This document shows, piece by piece, positions 62,625-64,000 of a stretch of 64,000 bases of DNA (within the stretch, counting starts at the first letter, position 1; every line of letters begins with the position of its first letter). The position numbers were made by a program, and so were the translations under genes. Source of the DNA: Rhizobium bangladeshense (GTDB lineage: Bacteria; Pseudomonadota; Alphaproteobacteria; Rhizobiales; Rhizobiaceae). Location: positions 62,001 to 126,000 of the forward strand of contig NZ_CP071613.1 of the NCBI RefSeq assembly GCF_017357245.1, given 5' to 3'. A model generated the notes under the pieces. That model saw nothing but the letters and a program-made list of their open reading frames with translations. It made no database searches and was not told where the DNA came from.

Positions 62625-62679
62625 CGGCGTGGCGCTTGACGGACGTCGAGTGTATCGTGTTCGGCAGTGGGGGCGAACG

Positions 62680-63738
62680 ATGAACATGTCAGACGTGCAG
62701 AAGGACGGGGAGCCGCAACCGCTCCATGTCAGCCTGGTCGCGTTGCCGGAGGCGGCGGTCTCGACGCTGAGCGGCATCTTCGACGTCATGAACGCCTTTG
62801 CCATCGTGCCGGCGGGCGGAGGCGTTCGCAGGACGCCACCGTTCCACGTCGAAATCGTGGGAGAGCGGCAAGGGCCGCTGACGCTTGCAAGCCATGTGCC
62901 GATGATGGTGCAGCGGCCTGTCGCTGATATCGAGCGGACGGACATCGTCATCGTGCCATCGGTGGTGCTTGCCGCGGAGGGCTGGGTCAAGGGCCGCTAT
63001 CCGGAGCTTGTCGCTTGGTGCCGGATGATGCACGAGAAGGGGGCACTGATCTGCTCCGCCTGTTCCGGCATATTTCTGCTTGCAGAGACCGGTGTCTTTG
63101 ATGGTGCCGATGCCACCGTGCATTTCGGCTATGCTCCGGCTTTCCGGGCCGCCTATCCGCAGGTGCCGATCCATCCGGAACAGGTGCTGGTGGTTGCCGG
63201 CCAGCGCGATGAGCTTGTCACCTCCGGGGCGTCCATGACCTGGCATGACCTCGTCCTCTACCTGATCGCGCGCCACGCGGGGGCGACGGCGGCGCAGACC
63301 GTCGCCCGCTACTTCGCGCTGCAATGGCACCAGGACGGGCTTGCGCCCTACATGGTCTTTGAGGGGCGGCGCGACCACGGCGATCAGGCGATTCAGACCG
63401 CGCAGGACTGGCTTGCCGACCATTTTTCCGTCGCCAATCCTCTGGAGCAGATGGTCAAGCGGGCGGGCCTAACGGAACGGACCTTCAAGCGGCGATTCAC
63501 CCAGGCAACCGGCATGAGCCCGATCGCCTATGTCCAGCGCTTGAGGATAGAGGAGGCCAAACGCCGCCTGGAGCGCACAGATGCCTCCGTTGACGAGGTT
63601 AGCTGGCAGGTGGGCTACGAGGAGCCTGCATTCTTTCGACGCTTGTTCAGGAGGGTCACCGGCTTGGCTCCGGGAAACTATCGCCGCCGCTTTCAGGTGC
63701 CGACTTATGCAAAGCCGCCTTCTCGTCTGCCCCGTTAA
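62680..63738 (+). CDS. GlxA/FtrA-type AraC-family regulator with DJ-1/PfpI-like domain
   Basis: A 352-residue regulator. The N-terminal 190 residues resemble a class-I glutaminase/DJ-1 domain, with Cys in ALICSACSGIFLLAETG. The C-terminal AraC domain (about 230-345) carries two helix-turn-helix units, including LTERTFKRRFTQATGMSPIAYVQ and VSWQVGYEEPAFFRRLFRRV. I use the ATG at 62680 because the divergent region with the palindrome lies just before it. It probably activates the divergent methyltransferase gene. Its stop overlaps the convergent gene's stop. Confidence 0.88.
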   Translation: MNMSDVQKDGEPQPLHVSLVALPEAAVSTLSGIFDVMNAFAIVPAGGGVRRTPPFHVEIVGERQGPLTLASHVPMMVQRPVADIERTDIVIVPSVVLAAEGWVKGRYPELVAWCRMMHEKGALICSACSGIFLLAETGVFDGADATVHFGYAPAFRAAYPQVPIHPEQVLVVAGQRDELVTSGASMTWHDLVLYLIARHAGATAAQTVARYFALQWHQDGLAPYMVFEGRRDHGDQAIQTAQDWLADHFSVANPLEQMVKRAGLTERTFKRRFTQATGMSPIAYVQRLRIEEAKRRLERTDASVDEVSWQVGYEEPAFFRRLFRRVTGLAPGNYRRRFQVPTYAKPPSRLPR

Positions 63739-64000
63739 GCGGCCAAGCTCCGGCCGACTGTCGCAACGATGATCTCGTAGAGTTCGGCTTGCGCCTGTTC
63801 GACCGTGATCTCTCCCGTCGCAGCGGCATGGGATACGGCGTCGGCTGCGCCGAGAATTGCCCAAAAGGCAGACTGCGCGATGCCCTTCGATCCCGTGAAC
63901 GGGGCCAGTGCTTTGCGGCATTTTCCGATGAACTCCACTTGATAGGCGCGCTTGACGGTCTCCAGTTCGCGAGAGCCGGCAAGCGCCGCCAACACGCCGG
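63735..64000 (-). CDS. probable TetR-family regulator, C-terminal part only
   Basis: About 88 codons at the window edge; the gene continues beyond 64000. The visible part is helical (RAYQVEFIGKCRKALAPF, later AFWAILGAADAVSHAAATG and EIIVATVGRSL), the style of a TetR ligand-binding domain. Its N-terminal DNA-binding part is outside, so the family is an inference. It converges on the GlxA-type gene with overlapping stops and could bind the palindrome at 62606-62624. Confidence 0.45.
   Translation of the reverse strand, partial: GVLAALAGSRELETVKRAYQVEFIGKCRKALAPFTGSKGIAQSAFWAILGAADAVSHAAATGEITVEQAQAELYEIIVATVGRSLAA

Overview
The window looks like accessory DNA (megaplasmid or variable chromosomal region) of a Rhizobium-type alphaproteobacterium. 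The basis is the high GC content, the erythritol-type polyol locus, peptide-type sugar ABC operons, FixJ-like response regulators and a Tad pilus locus. No rRNA, tRNA, CRISPR array, replication origin or intact insertion sequence was seen. Family calls are from reading the sequence; no database search was run.

Region 1 (1-12880) is a polyol locus. A leftward eryA-eryB-eryC operon (eryC cut by the window edge) diverges from a rightward operon of a DUF2291 protein, an RbsA/C/B-type ABC transporter (eryEFG-like), a DeoR regulator, and a second FGGY kinase plus GlpD-like dehydrogenase. One importer therefore sits between two kinase/dehydrogenase pairs. The divergent control region holds an inverted 10-mer and two small leader ORFs. 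A decayed stretch (12881-13600) and an MscS-type channel follow.

Region 2 (15111-28330) is a LacI-controlled oligosaccharide operon: Tat-exported family-5 binding protein, GHL6-like glycosidase, two permeases, a fused double ATPase, Hyi-like isomerase, GarR-like reductase and a GH42 beta-galactosidase.

Region 3 (28538-45488) is regulatory, efflux and redox. Two paralogous two-component sets (PAS histidine kinase, FixJ-like regulator, single-domain receiver) flank an AraC regulator, an exported esterase, a LysR regulator, two SDR enzymes, a YdeP-type molybdopterin oxidoreductase and an EmrA/EmrB-type pump. The ydeP, emr-like pump and two-component genes recall the E. coli EvgAS regulon. A 14-bp motif recurs upstream of the esterase, SDR and pump genes.

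Region 4 (45913-58000) is the most unusual part: a variant Tad locus with two TadA ATPases (one with an N-terminal FHA-like domain), a second membrane FHA protein, an Flp-like pilin lacking the usual Glu+5, a 43-residue hydrophobic protein coupled to the first tadA, CpaA-type peptidase, three TadE/TadG-like proteins, CpaB, TadB and TadC. No secretin, CpaE/TadZ or TadD is visible.

Region 5 (58075-64000) is mixed: an SDR, an acetyltransferase remnant, a P-loop kinase-like protein, two methyltransferases, a GlxA/FtrA-type AraC regulator beside a near-perfect 19-bp operator, and the 3' end of a probable TetR gene.
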